DNA from: Labia minor
Lineage: Eukaryota; Arthropoda; Insecta; Dermaptera; Spongiphoridae
Length of the DNA: 64,000 nucleotides
Direction: 5' to 3'
Assembly (NCBI GenBank): GCA_963082975.1
Contig: OY720345.1
Coordinates: forward strand, 8,830,491-8,894,490
How positions within the stretch are numbered: the first letter of the stretch is position 1; every line of letters begins with the position of its first letter. Below, in pieces: positions 23,401 through 39,059 of this stretch. Both the position numbers and the translations under genes were made by a program. The notes beneath the pieces are model-generated. The model was given only the letters and a program-made list of their open reading frames with translations, was not told the origin of the DNA and searched no databases.

Positions 23401-26400
23401 TTTATCTTTTATATATCATTTTCTTCCATTTTTGATCACTTAATCGATTTTATTCATATTCCATCGATGTCATAATTTTTTTCATTAATTTCATAGAAAA
23501 AACGTGATTATTGATAAATTATTTAGGAAAAATGCTATTTTTTTAAATACTAATGTAAAATTTATTTTTTATATATCATTTTCTTCCATTTCTGCTCCTA
23601 AACACGGATTAATTCATATTTTATACATATCATAATTTTATTCAATAATTTCATAGAAAAAACGTGAATATTGATAAATTATTTAGGAAAAATGCTATTT
23701 TTTTAAATACAAATGTAAAATTTAATTTCTATATATAATTTTCTTCCATTTCTGGTCCTAAAGCCGATTTAATTCACATTTTATACATATCATAATTTTT
23801 TTCATTAATTTCATAGAAAAAACGTTAATATTGATAAATTATTTAGGAAAAATGCTATTTTTTTAAATACTAATGTAAAATTTATTTTTTATATATCATT
23901 TTCTTCCATTTCTGGTCCTAAACACGAATTAATTCATTTGTTATACATATCATAATTTTTTTCATTAATTTCATAGAAAAAATGTTAATATTGATAAATT
24001 ATTTAGGAAAAATGCTATTTTTTAAAATACTAATGTAAAATTTATTTATTATATATCATTTTCTTCCATTTCTGGTCCTAAACACGAATTAATTCATATT
24101 TCATCGATATCATAATTTTTTTCATTAATTTCATAGAAAAAACGTGAATATTGATAAATTATTTAGTAAAAATGCTATTTTTTTAAATACTAATGTAAAA
24201 TTTATTTTTTATATATCATTTTTTTCCATTTCTGCTCCTAAACACGAATTAATTCATATTTTATACATATCATAATTTTATTCATTAATTTCATAGAAAA
24301 AACGTGAATATTGATAAATTATTTAGGAAAAATGCTATTTTTTTAAATACTAAAGTAAAATTTATATACTATATATCATTTTCTTCCATTTCTGGTCCTA
24401 AACACGAATTAATTCATATTTTGTACTTATCATAATTTTTTTCATTAATTTCATAGAAAAAACGTTAATATTGATAAATTATTTAGGAAAAATGCTATTT
24501 TTTTAAATACTAATGTAAAATTTATTTTTTATATATCATTTTCTTCCATTTCTGCTCCTAAACACGAATTAATTCATATTTTATACATAATATAATTTTA
24601 TTCATTTATTTCATAGAAAAAACGTGAATATTGATAAATTATTTAGGAAAAATGCTATTTTTTTAAATATTAATGTAAAATTTATCTTTTATATATCATT
24701 TTCTTCCATTTTTGATCACTTAATCGATTTTATTCATATTTCATCGATATCATAATTTTTTTCATTAATTTCATAGAAAAAACGTGATTATTGATAAATT
24801 ATTTAGGAAAAATGCTATTTTTTTAAATACTAATGTAAAATTTATTTTTTATATATCATTTTCTTCCATTTCTGCTCCTAAACACGGATTAATTCATATT
24901 TTATACATATCATAATTTTATTCATTAATTTCATAGAAAAAACGTGAATATTGATAAATTATTTAGGAAAAATGCTATTTTTTTAAATACAAATGTAAAA
25001 TTTAATTTCTATATATAATTTTCTTCCATTTCTGGTCCTAAAGCCGATTTAATTCACATTTTATACATATCATAATTTTTTTCATTAATTTCATAGAAAA
25101 AACGTTAATATTGATAAATTATTTAGGAAAAATGCTATTTTTTTAAATACTAATGTAAAATTTATTTTTTATATATCATTTTCTTCCATTTCTGGTCCTA
25201 AACACGAATTAATTCATTTGTTATACATATCATAATTTTTTTCATTAATTTCATAGAAAAAATGTTAATATTGATAAATTATTTAGGAAAAATGCTATTT
25301 TTTAAAATACTAATGTAAAATTTATTTATTATATATCATTTTCTTCCATTTCTGGTCCTAAACACGAATTAATTAATATTTCATCGATATCATAATTTTT
25401 TTCATTAATTTCATAGAAAAAACGTGAATATTGATAAATTATTTAGGAAAAATGCTATTTTTTTAAATACTAATGTAAAATTTATTTATTATATATCATT
25501 TTCTTCCATTTCTGGTCCTAAACACGAATTAATTCATTTGTTATACATATCATAATTTTTTTCATTAATTTCATAGAAAAAACGTGAATATTGATAAATT
25601 ATTTAGGAAAAATGCTATTTTTTTAAATACTAATGTAAAATTTATTTATTATATATCATTTTCTTCCATTTCTGGTCCGAAAGTCGATTTAATTCAAATT
25701 TTATACATATCCTTATTTTTTTCATTAATTTCATAGAAAAAACATGAATTTGTCATATTATTTCAGGCAAAATGGTACTTTTTTAAATAGAAATGTAAAA
25801 TTTATTTTTTATATATCATTTTCTTCCATTTCTGGTCCGAAAGTCTATTTAATTCAAATTTTATACAAATCCTAATTTTTTTCATTAATTTCATAGAAAA
25901 AACATGAATTTGTCATATTATTTCAGGCAAAAGGCTACTTTTTTAAATAGAAATGTAAAATTTAATTTCTATATATAATTTTTTTCCATTTCTGGTCCTA
26001 AAGCCGATTTAATTCACATTTTATACATATCATAATTTTTTTCATTAATTTCATAGAAAAAACGTTAATATTGATAAATTATTTAGGAAAAATGCTATTT
26101 TTTTAAATACTAATGTAAAATTTATTTTTTATATATCATTTTCTTCCATTTTTGATCAATTAATCGATTTAATTCATATTTCATCGATATCATAATTTTT
26201 TTCATTAATTTCATAGAAAAAACGTGAATATTGATAAATTATTTAGGAAAAATGCTATTTTTTTAAATACTAATGTAAAATTTATTTATTATATATCATT
26301 TTCTTCCATTTCTGGTCCGAAAGTCGATTTAATTCAAATTTTATACATATCCTTATTTTTTTCATTAATTTCATAGAAAAACCATGAATTTGTCATATTA

Positions 26401-26723
26401 TTTCAGGCAAAAGGCTACTTTTTTAAATAGAACTGTAAAATTTAATTTCTATATATAATTTTCTTCCATTTCTGGTCCTAAAGCCGATTTAATTCACATT
26501 TTATACATATCATAATTTTTTTCATTAATTTCATAGAAAAAACGTGAATATTGATAAATTATTTAGGAAAAATGCTATTTTTTTAAATACTAATGTAAAA
26601 TTTATTTTTTATATATCATTTTCTTCCATTTTTGATCCTTTATTCGATTTGATTCATATTTCATCGATATCATAATTTTTTTCATTAATTTCATAGAAAA
26701 AACGTAAATTTTTGTTAATTTTT

Positions 26724-26800
26724 CAAGTCCGACCCCTGAGCCAAATTTATACCCCCAATCGAAGGGTCATCGTCCGCCAACCTTTCATATAATTGACGGT
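26724..26800 (+). other. GC-richer segment inside a lengthened satellite monomer, copy 3
   Basis: Same segment as at 4725, but reading GACCCCTGAG instead of GACCACTGAG. It shares this substitution with copy 4. Confidence 0.85.
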
Positions 26801-29800
26801 AAAATGCTACTTTATTAAATACAAATGTAAAATTTATTTTTTATATATCATTTTCTTCCATTTTTAATCAATTATTCGATTTTATTCATATTTCATCGAT
26901 ATCATAATTTTTTTCATTAATTTCATAGAAAAAACGTTAATATTGATAAATTATTTAGGAAAAATGCTATTTTTTTAAATACTAATGTAAAATTTATTTA
27001 TTATATATCATTTTCTTCCATTTCTGGTCCTAAACACGAATTAATTCATATTTTATACATATCATAATTTTTTTCATTAATTTCATAGAAAAAACGTGAA
27101 TATTGATAAATTATTTAGGAAAAATGCTATTTTTTAAAATACTAATGTAAAATTTATTTACTATATATCATTTTCTTCCATTTCTGGTCCTAAACACGAA
27201 TTAATTCATTTTTTATCGATATCATAATTTTTTTCATTGATTTCATAGAAAAAACCTGAATATTGATAAATTATTTAGGAAAAATGCTATTTTTTAAATA
27301 CTAAAGTAAAATTTATATACTATATATCATTTTTTTCCATTTCTGGTCCTAAACACGAATTAATTCATATTTTATACATATCATAATTTTATTCATTAAT
27401 TTCATAGAAAAAACGTGAATATTGATAAATTATTTAGGAAAAATGCTATTTATTTAAATACTAAAGTAAAATTTATATACTATATATCATTTTCTTCCAT
27501 TTCTGGTCCTAAACACGAATTAATTCATATTTCATTGATATCATAATTTTTTTCATTAATTTCATAGAAAAAACGTGAATATTGATAAATTATTTAGTAA
27601 AAATGCTATTTTTTTAAATACTAATGTAAAATTTATTTTTTATATATCATTTTCTTCCATTTCTGCTCCTAAACACGAATTAATTCATATTTTATACATA
27701 TCATAATTTTATTCATTAATTTCATAGAAAAAACGTGAATATTGATAAATTATTTAGGAAAAATGCTATTTTTTTAAATACTAAAGTAAAATTTATATAC
27801 TATATATCATTTTCTTCCATTTCTGGTCCTAAACACGAATTAATTCATATTTTGTACTTATCATAATTTTTTTCATTAATTTCATAGAAAAAACGTTAAT
27901 ATTGATAAATTATTTAGGAAAAATGCTATTTTTTTTAATACTAATGTAAAATTTATTTTTTATATATCATTTTCTTCCATTTCTGCTCCTAAACACGAAT
28001 TAATTCATATTTTATACATAATATAATTTTATTCATTTATTTCATAGAAAAAACGTGAATATTGATAAATTATTTAGGAAAAATGCTATTTTTTTAAATA
28101 TTAATGTAAAATTTATCTTTTATATATCATTTTCTTCCATTTTTGATCACTTAATCGATTTTATTCATATTTCATCGATATCATAATTTTTTTCATTAAT
28201 TTCATAGAAAAAACGTGATTATTGATAAATTATTTAGGAAAAATGCTATTTTTTTAAATACTAATGTAAAATTTATTTTTTATATATCATTTTCTTCCAT
28301 TTCTGCTCCTAAACACGGATTAATTCATATTTTATACATATCATAATTTTATTCATTAATTTCATAGAAAAAACGTGAATATTGATAAATTATTTAGGAA
28401 AAATGCTATTTTTTTAAATACAAATGTAAAATTTAATTTCTATATATAATTTTCTTCCATTTCTGGTCCTAAAGCCGATTTAATTCACATTTTATACATA
28501 TCATAATTTTTTTCATTAATTTCATAGAAAAAACGTTAATATTGATAAATTATTTAGGAAAAATGCTATTTTTTTAAATACTAATGTAAAATTTATTTTT
28601 TATATATCATTTTCTTCCATTTCTGGTCCTAAACACGAATTAATTCATTTGTTATACATATCATAATTTTTTTCATTAATTTCATAGAAAAAATGTTAAT
28701 ATTGATAAATTATTTAGGAAAAATGCTATTTTTTAAAATACTAATGTAAAATTTATTTATTATATATCATTTTCTTCCATTTCTGGTCCTAAACACGAAT
28801 TAATTAATATTTCATCGATATCATAATTTTTTTCATTAATTTCATAGAAAAAACGTGAATATTGATAAATTATTTAGGAAAAATGCTATTTTTTTAAATA
28901 CTAATGTAAAATTTATTTATTATATATCATTTTCTTCCATTTCTGGTCCTAAACACGAATTAATTCATTTGTTATACATATCATAATTTTTTTCATTAAT
29001 TTCATAGAAAAAACGTGAATATTGATAAATTATTTAGGAAAAATGCTATTTTTTTAAATACTAATGTAAAATTTATTTATTATATATCATTTTCTTCCAT
29101 TTCTGGTCCGAAAGTCGATTTAATTCAAATTTTATACATATCCTTATTTTTTTCATTAATTTCATAGAAAAAACATGAATTTGTCATATTATTTCAGGCA
29201 AAATGGTACTTTTTTAAATAGAAATGTAAAATTTATTTTTTATATATCATTTTCTTCCATTTCTGGTCCGAAAGTCTATTTAATTCAAATTTTATACAAA
29301 TCCTAATTTTTTTCATTAATTTCATAGAAAAAACATGAATTTGTCATATTATTTCAGGCAAAAGGCTACTTTTTTAAATAGAAATGTAAAATTTAATTTC
29401 TATATATAATTTTTTTCCATTTCTGGTCCTAAAGCCGATTTAATTCACATTTTATACATATCATAATTTTTTTCATTAATTTCATAGAAAAAACGTTAAT
29501 ATTGATAAATTATTTAGGAAAAATGCTATTTTTTTAAATACTAATGTAAAATTTATTTTTTATATATCATTTTCTTCCATTTTTGATCAATTAATCGATT
29601 TAATTCATATTTCATCGATATCATAATTTTTTTCATTAATTTCATAGAAAAAACGTGAATATTGATAAATTATTTAGGAAAAATGCTATTTTTTTAAATA
29701 CTAATGTAAAATTTATTTATTATATATCATTTTCTTCCATTTCTGGTCCGAAAGTCGATTTAATTCAAATTTTATACATATCCTTATTTTTTTCATTAAT

Positions 29801-30154
29801 TTCATAGAAAAACCATGAATTTGTCATATTATTTCAGGCAAAAGGCTACTTTTTTAAATAGAACTGTAAAATTTAATTTCTATATATAATTTTCTTCCAT
29901 TTCTGGTCCTAAAGCCGATTTAATTCACATTTTATACATATCATAATTTTTTTCATTAATTTCATAGAAAAAACGTGAATATTGATAAATTATTTAGGAA
30001 AAATGCTATTTTTTTAAATACTAATGTAAAATTTATTTTTTATATATCATTTTCTTCCATTTTTGATCCTTTATTCGATTTGATTCATATTTCATCGATA
30101 TCATAATTTTTTTCATTAATTTCATAGAAAAAACGTAAATTTTTGTTAATTTTT

Positions 30155-30231
30155 CAAGTCCGACCCCTGAGCCAAATTTATACCCCCAATCGAAGGGTCA
30201 TCGTCCGCCAACCTTTCATATAATTGACGGT
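30155..30231 (+). other. GC-richer segment inside a lengthened satellite monomer, copy 4
   Basis: Same segment, 3,431 bp after copy 3 and with the same GACCCCTGAG reading, so it moved with the 3,431-bp higher-order unit. Confidence 0.85.
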
Positions 30232-33200
30232 AAAATGCTACTTTATTAAATACAAATGTAAAATTTATTTTTTATATATCATTTTCTTCCATTTTTAATC
30301 AATTATTCGATTTTATTCATATTTCATCGATATCATAATTTTTTTCATTAATTTCATAGAAAAAACGTTAATATTGATAAATTATTTAGGAAAAATGCTA
30401 TTTTTTTAAATACTAATGTAAAATTTATTTATTATATATCATTTTCTTCCATTTCTGGTCCTAAACACGAATTAATTCATATTTTATACATATCATAATT
30501 TTTTTCATTAATTTCATAGAAAAAACGTGAATATTGATAAATTATTTAGGAAAAATGCTATTTTTTAAAATACTAATGTAAAATTTATTTACTATATATC
30601 ATTTTCTTCCATTTCTGGTCCTAAACACGAATTAATTCATTTTTTATCGATATCATAATTTTTTTCATTGATTTCATAGAAAAAACCTGAATATTGATAA
30701 ATTATTTAGGAAAAATGCTATTTTTTAAATACTAAAGTAAAATTTATATACTATATATCATTTTTTTCCATTTCTGGTCCTAAACACGAATTAATTCATA
30801 TTTTATACATATCATAATTTTATTCATTAATTTCATAGAAAAAACGTGAATATTGATAAATTATTTAGGAAAAATGCTATTTATTTAAATACTAAAGTAA
30901 AATTTATATACTATATATCATTTTCTTCCATTTCTGGTCCTAAACACGAATTAATTCATATTTCATTGATATCATAATTTTTTTCATTAATTTCATAGAA
31001 AAAACGTGAATATTGATAAATTATTTAGTAAAAATGCTATTTTTTTAAATACTAATGTAAAATTTATTTTTTATATATCATTTTCTTCCATTTCTGCTCC
31101 TAAACACGAATTAATTCATATTTTATACATATCATAATTTTATTCATTAATTTCATAGAAAAAACGTGAATATTGATAAATTATTTAGGAAAAATGCTAT
31201 TTTTTTAAATACTAAAGTAAAATTTATATACTATATATCATTTTCTTCCATTTCTGGTCCTAAACACGAATTAATTCATATTTTGTACTTATCATAATTT
31301 TTTTCATTAATTTCATAGAAAAAACGTTAATATTGATAAATTATTTAGGAAAAATGCTATTTTTTTTAATACTAATGTAAAATTTATTTTTTATATATCA
31401 TTTTCTTCCATTTCTGCTCCTAAACACGAATTAATTCATATTTTATACATAATATAATTTTATTCATTTATTTCATAGAAAAAACGTGAATATTGATAAA
31501 TTATTTAGGAAAAATGCTATTTTTTTAAATACTAATGTAAAATTTATTTTTTATATATTATTTTCTTCCATTTCTGCTCCTAAACACGAATTAATTCATA
31601 TTTTATACATATCATAATTTTATTCATTAATTTCATAGAAAAAACGTGAATATTGATAAATTATTTAGGAAAAATGCTATTTTTTTAAATACTAAAGTAA
31701 AATTTATATACTATATATCATTTTCTTCCATTTCTGGTCCTAAACACGAATTAATTCATATTTTGTACTTATCATAATTTTTTTCATTAATTTCATAGAA
31801 AAAACGTTAATATTGATAAATTATTTAGGAAAAATGCTATTTTTTTAAATACTAATGTAAAATTTATTTTTTATATATCATTTTCTTCCATTTCTGCTCC
31901 TAAACACGAATTAATTCATATTTTATACATAATATAATTTTATTCATTTATTTCATAGAAAAAACGTGAATATTGATAAATTATTTAGGAAAAATGCTAT
32001 TTTTTTAAATACTAATGTAAAATTTATCTTTTATATATCATTTTCTTCCATTTTTGATCACTTAACCGATTTTATTCATATTTCATCGATATCATAATTT
32101 TTTTCATTAATTTCATAGAAAAAACGTGAATATTGATAAATTATTTAGGAAAAATGCTATTTTTTTAAATACAAATGTAAAATTTAATTTCTATATATAA
32201 TTTTCTTCCATTTCTGGTCCTAAAGCCGATTTAATTCACATTTTATACATATCATAATTTTTTTCATTAATTTCATAGAAAAAACGTTAATATTGATAAA
32301 TTATTTAGGAAAAATGCTATTTTTTTAAATACTAATGTAAAATTTATTTTTTATATATCATTTTCTTCCATTTCTGGTCCTAAACACGAATTAATTCATT
32401 TGTTATACATATCATAATTTTTTTCATTAATTTCATAGAAAAAATGTTAATATTGATAAATTATTTAGGAAAAATGCTATTTTTTAAAATACTAATGTAA
32501 AATTTATTTATTATATATCATTTTCTTCCATTTCTGGTCCTAAACACGAATTAATTCATATTTCATCGATATCATAATTTTTTTCATTAATTTCATAGAA
32601 AAAACGTGAATATTGATAAATTATTTAGGAAAAATGCTATTTTTTTAAATACTAATGTAAAATTTATTTTTTATATATCATTTTCTTCCATTTCTGCTCC
32701 TAAACACGAATTAATTCATATTTTATACATAATATAATTTTATTCATTTATTTCATAGAAAAAACGTGAATATTGATAAATTATTTAGGAAAAATGCTAT
32801 TTTTTTAAATACTAATGTAAAATTTATCTTTTATATATCATTTTCTTCCATTTTTGATCACTTAATCGATTTTATTCATATTTCATCGATATCATAATTT
32901 TTTTCATTAATTTCATAGAAAAAACGTGATTATTGATAAATTATTTAGGAAAAATGCTATTTTTTTAAATACTAATGTAAAATTTATTTTTTATATATCA
33001 TTTTCTTCCATTTCTGCTCCTAAACACGGATTAATTCATATTTTATACATATCATAATTTTATTCATTAATTTCATAGAAAAAACGTGAATATTGATAAA
33101 TTATTTAGGAAAAATGCTATTTTTTTAAATACAAATGTAAAATTTAATTTCTATATATAATTTTCTTCCATTTCTGGTCCTAAAGCCGATTTAATTCACA

Positions 33201-36200
33201 TTTTATACATATCATAATTTTTTTCATTAATTTCATAGAAAAAACGTTAATATTGATAAATTATTTAGGAAAAATGCTATTTTTTTAAATACTAATGTAA
33301 AATTTATTTTTTATTTATCATTTTCTTCCATTTCTGGTCCTAAACACGAATTAATTCATTTGTTATACATATCATAATTTTTTTCATTAATTTCATAGAA
33401 AAAATGTTAATATTGATAAATTATTTAGGAAAAATGCTATTTTTTAAAATACTAATGTAAAATTTATTTATTATATATCATTTTCTTCCATTTCTGGTCC
33501 TAAACACGAATTAATTCATATTTCATCGATATCATAATTTTTTTCATTAATTTCATAGAAAAAACGTGAATATTGATAAATTATTTAGGAAAAATGCTAT
33601 TTTTTTAAATACTAATGTAAAATTTATTTATTATATATCATTTTCTTCCATTTCTGGTCCTAAACACGAATTAATTCATTTGTTATACATATCATAATTT
33701 TTTTCATTAATTTCATAGAAAAAACGTGAATATTGATAAATTATTTAGGAAAAATGCTATTTTTTTAAATACTAATGTAAAATTTATTTATTATATATCA
33801 TTTTCTTCCATTTCTGGTCCGAAAGTCGATTTAATTCAAATTTTATACATATCCTTATTTTTTTCATTAATTTCATAGAAAAAACATGAATTTGTCATAT
33901 TATTTCAGGCAAAAGGCTACTTTTTTAAATAGAAATGTAAAATTTAATTTCTATATATAATTTTTTTCCATTTTTGGTCCTAAAGCCGATTTAATTCACA
34001 TTTTATACATATCATAATTTTTTTCATTAATTTCATAGAAAAAACGTTAATATTGATAAATTATTTAGGAAAAATGCTATTTTTTTAAATACTAATGTAA
34101 AATTTATTTTTTATATATCATTTTCTTCCATTTTTGATCAATTAATCGATTTAATTCAATTTCATCGATATCATAATTTTTTTCATTAATTTCATAGAAA
34201 AAACGTGAATATTGATAAATTATTTAGGAAAAATGCTATTTTTTTAAATACTAATGTAAAATTTATTTATTATATATCATTTTCTTCCATTTCTGGTCCG
34301 AAAGTCGATTTAATTCAAATTTTATACATATCCTTATTTTTTTCATTAATTTCATAGAAAAACCATGAATTTGTCATATTATTTCAGGCAAAAGGCTACT
34401 TTTTTAAATAGAACTGTAAAATTTAATTTCTATATATAATTTTCTTCCATTTCTGGTCCTAAAGCCGATTTAATTCACATTTTATACATATCATAATTTT
34501 TTTCATTAATTTCATAGAAAAAACGTGAATATTGATAAATTATTTAGGAAAAATGCTATTTTTTTAAATACTAATGTAAAATTTTTTTATTATATATCAT
34601 TTTTTTCAATTTCTGGTCCTAAACACGAATTAATTTATATTTTATCTTTATCATAATTTTTTTCATTTATTTCATAGAAAAAACCTGAATTTGTCATATT
34701 TTTTTCAGACAAAATGCTACTTTTTTAAATAGAAATGTAAAATTTATTTTTTATATATCATTTTCTTCCATTTCTGGTCCTAAACACGAATTAATTCATT
34801 TGTTATACATATCATAATTTTTTTCATTAATTTCATAGAAAAAACGTGAATATTGATAAATTATTTAGGAAAAATGCTATTTTTTTAAATACTAATTTAA
34901 AATTTATTTATTATATATCATTTTCTTCCATTTCTGGTCCGAAAGTCGTATTAATTCAAATTTTATACATATCCTTATTTTTTTCATTAATTTCATAGAA
35001 AAAACATGAATTTGTCATATTATTTCAGGCAAAATGGTACTTTTTTAAATAGAAATGTAAAATTTATTTTTTATATATCATTTTCTTCCATTTCTGGTCC
35101 GAAAGTCTATTTAATTCAAATTTTATACAAATCCTAATTTTTTTCATTAATTTCATAGAAAAAACGTGAATATTGATAAATTATTTCAGGCAAAATGGTA
35201 CTTTTTTAAATAGAAATGTAAAATTTATTTTTTATATATCATTTTCTTCCATTTCTGGTCCGAAAGTCTATTTAATTCAAATTTTATACAAATCCTAATT
35301 TTTTTCATTAATTTCATAGAAAAAACATGAATTTGTCATATTATTTCAGGCAAAAGCCTACTTTTTTAAATAGAAATGTAAAATTTAATTTCTATATATA
35401 ATTTTCTTCCATTTCTGGTCCTAAAGCCGATTTAATTCACATTTTATACATATCATAATTTTTTTCATTAATTTCATAGAAAAAACGTGAATATTGATAA
35501 ATTATTTAGGAAAAATGCTATTTTTTTAAATACTAATGTAAAATTTTTTTATTATATATCATTTTTTTCAATTTCTGGTCCTAAACACGAATTAATTTAT
35601 ATTTTATCTTTATCATAATTTTTTTCATTTATTTCATAGAAAAAACCTGAATTTGTCATATTTTTTTCAGACAAAATGCTACTTTTTTAAATAGAAATGT
35701 AAAATTTATTTTTTATATATCATTTTCTTCCATTTCTGGTCCTAAACACGAATTAATTCATTTGTTATACATATCATAATTTTTTTCATTAATTTCATAG
35801 AAAAAACGTGAATATTGATAAATTATTTAGGAAAAATGCTATTTTTTTAAATACTAATTTAAAATTTATTTATTATATATCATTTTCTTCCATTTCTGGT
35901 CCGAAAGTCGATTTAATTCAAATTTTATACATATCCTTATTTTTTTCATTAATTTCATAGAAAAAACATGAATTTGTCATATTATTTCAGGCAAAATGGT
36001 ACTTTTTTAAATAGAAATGTAAAATTTATTTTTTATATATCATTTTCTTCCATTTCTGGTCCGAAAGTCTATTTAATTCAAATTTTATACAAATCCTAAT
36101 TTTTTTCATTAATTTCATAGAAAAAACGTGAATATTGATAAATTATTTCAGGCAAAATGGTACTTTTTTAAATAGAAATGTAAAATTTATTTTTTATATA

Positions 36201-37339
36201 TCATTTTCTTCCATTTCTGGTCCGAAAGTCTATTTAATTCAAATTTTATACAAATCCTAATTTTTTTCATTAATTTCATAGAAAAAACATGAATTTGTCA
36301 TATTATTTCAGGCAAAAGCCTACTTTTTTAAATAGAAATGTAAAATTTAATTTCTATATATAATTTTCTTCCATTTCTGGCCCTAAAGCCGATTTAATTC
36401 ACATTTTATACATATCATAATTTTTTTCATTAATTTCATAGAAAAAACGTTAATATTGATAAATTATTTAGGAAAAATGCTATTTTTTAAATACTAATGT
36501 AAAATTTATTTTTTATATATCATTTTCTTCCATTTTTGATCAATTAATCGATTTTATTCATATTTCATCGATATCATAATTTTTTTCATTAATTTCATAG
36601 AAAAAACGTGAATATTGATAAATTATTTAGGAAAAATGCTATTTTTTTAAATACTAATGTAAAATTTATTTATTATATATCATTTTTTTCAATTTCTGGT
36701 CCTAAACACGAATTAATTCATTTGTTATACATATCATAATTTTTTTCATTAATTTCATAGAAAAAACGTGAATATTGATAAATTATTTAGGAAAAATGCT
36801 ATTTTTTTAAATACTAATGTAAAATTTATTTATTATATATCATTTTCTTCCATTTCTGGTCCTAAACACGAATTAATTCATTTGTTATACATATCATAAT
36901 TTTTTTCATTAATTTCATAGAAAAAACGTGAATATTGATAAATTATTTAGGAAAAATGCTATTTTTTTAAATACTAATGTAAAATTTATTTATTATATAT
37001 CATTTTCTTCCATTTCTGGTCCGAAAGTCGATTTAATTCAAATTTTATACATATCCTTATTTTTTTCATTAATTTCATAGAAAAACCATGAATTTGTCAT
37101 ATTATTTCAGGCAAAAGGCTACTTTTTTAAATAGAAATGTAAAATTTAATTTCTATATATAATTTTCTTCCATTTCTGGTCCTAAAGCCGATTTAATTCA
37201 CATTTTATACATATCATAATTTTTTTCATTAATTTCATAGAAAAAACGTTAATATTGATAAATTATTTAGGAAAAATGCTATTTTTTTAAATACTAATGT
37301 AAAATTTATTTTTTATATATCATTTTCTTCCATTTTTGA

Positions 37340-38640
37340 TCAATTAATCGATTTTATTCATATTTCATCGATATCATAATTTTTTTCATTAATTTCATAG
37401 AAAAAACGTGAATATTGATAAATTATTTCAGGCAAAATGGTACTTTTTTAAATAGAAATGTAAAATTTATTTTTTATATATCATTTTCTTCCATTTCTGG
37501 TCCGAAAGTCTATTTAATTCAAATTTTATACAAATCCTAATTTTTTTCATTAATTTCATAGAAAAAACATGAATTTGTCATATTATTTCAGGCAAAAGGC
37601 TACTTTTTTTAAATAGAAATGTAAAATTTAATTTCTATATATAATTTTCTTCCATTTCTGGTCCTAAAGCCGATTTAATTCACATTTTATACATATCATA
37701 ATTTTTTTCATTAATTTCATAGAAAAAACGTGAATATTGATAAATTATTTAGGAAAAATGCTATTTTTTTAAATACTAATGTAAAATTTATTTATTATAT
37801 ATCATTTTCTTCCATTTCTGGTCCTAAACACGAATTAATTCATTTGTTATACATATCATAATTTTTTTCATTAATTTCATAGAAAAAACGTGAATATTGA
37901 TAAATTATTTAGGAAAAATGCTATTTTTTTAAATACTAATGTAAAATTTATTTATTATATATCATTTTCTTCCATTTCTGGTCCGAAAGTCGATTTAATT
38001 CAAATTTTATACATATCCTTATTTTTTTCATTAATTTCATAGAAAAACCATGAATTTGTCATATTATTTCAGGCAAAAGGCTACTTTTTTAAATAGAAAT
38101 GTAAAATTTAATTTCTATATATAATTTTCTTCCATTTCTGGTCCTAAAGCCGATTTAATTCACATTTTATACATATCATAATTTTTTTCATTAATTTCAT
38201 AGAAAAAACGTTAATATTGATAAATTATTTAGGAAAAATGCTATTTTTTTAAATACTAATGTAAAATTTATTTTTTATATATCATTTTCTTCCATTTTTG
38301 ATCAATTAATCGATTTTATTCATATTTCATCGATATCATAATTTTTTTCATTAATTTCATAGAAAAAACGTGAATATTGATAAATTATTTCAGGCAAAAT
38401 GGTACTTTTTTAAATAGAAATGTAAAATTTATTTTTTATATATCATTTTCTTCCATTTCTGGTCCGAAAGTCTATTTAATTCAAATTTTATACAAATCCT
38501 AATTTTTTTCATTAATTTCATAGAAAAAACATGAATTTGTCATATTATTTCAGGCAAAAGGCTACTTTTTTTAAATAGAAATGTAAAATTTAATTTCTAT
38601 ATATAATTTTCTTCCATTTCTGGTCCTAAAGCCGATTTAA
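37340..38640 (+). repeat. Local higher-order repeat with ~962-bp (6-monomer) spacing
   Basis: The length variant TACTTTTTTTAAATAG, with one extra T, recurs at 37601 and 38563 within matching runs of monomer types. The same pair occurs again at 46255 and 47218 (963 bp apart), about 8,655 bp downstream, so the whole dimer was copied as part of a larger block. Boundaries are approximate. Confidence 0.65.
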
Positions 38641-39059
38641 TTCACATTTTATACATATCATAATTTTTTTCATTAATTTCATAGAAAAAACGTTAATATT
38701 GATAAATTATTTAGGAAAAATGCTATTTTTTTAAATACTAATGTAAAATTTATTTATTATATATCATTTTCTTCCATTTCTGGTCCGAAAGTCGATTTAA
38801 TTCAAATTTTATACATATCCTTATTTTTTTCATTAATTTCATAGAAAAACCATGAATTTGTCATATTATTTCAGGCAAAAGGCTACTTTTTTAAATAGAA
38901 ATGTAAAATTTAATTTCTATATATAATTTTCTTCCATTTCTGGTCCTAAAGCCGATTTAATTCACATTTTATACATATCATAATTTTTTTCATTAATTTC
39001 ATAGAAAAAACGTTAATATTGATAAATTATTTAGGAAAAATGCTATTTTTTTAAATACT

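Larger units (their letters stand above)
24060..31521 (+). repeat. Higher-order repeat, 3,431-bp period, about 2.2 copies
   Basis: Positions 24060-28090 align with 27491-31521 at an offset of 3,431 bp. Landmarks include the first A of the AAATATTAATG variant (24665, 28096) and the GC-rich insert (26724, 30155). The period is 21 monomers of 160 bp plus the extra length of the insert-bearing monomer. Divergence is a few scattered substitutions. The ends are set where monomer types stop matching. Confidence 0.8.
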
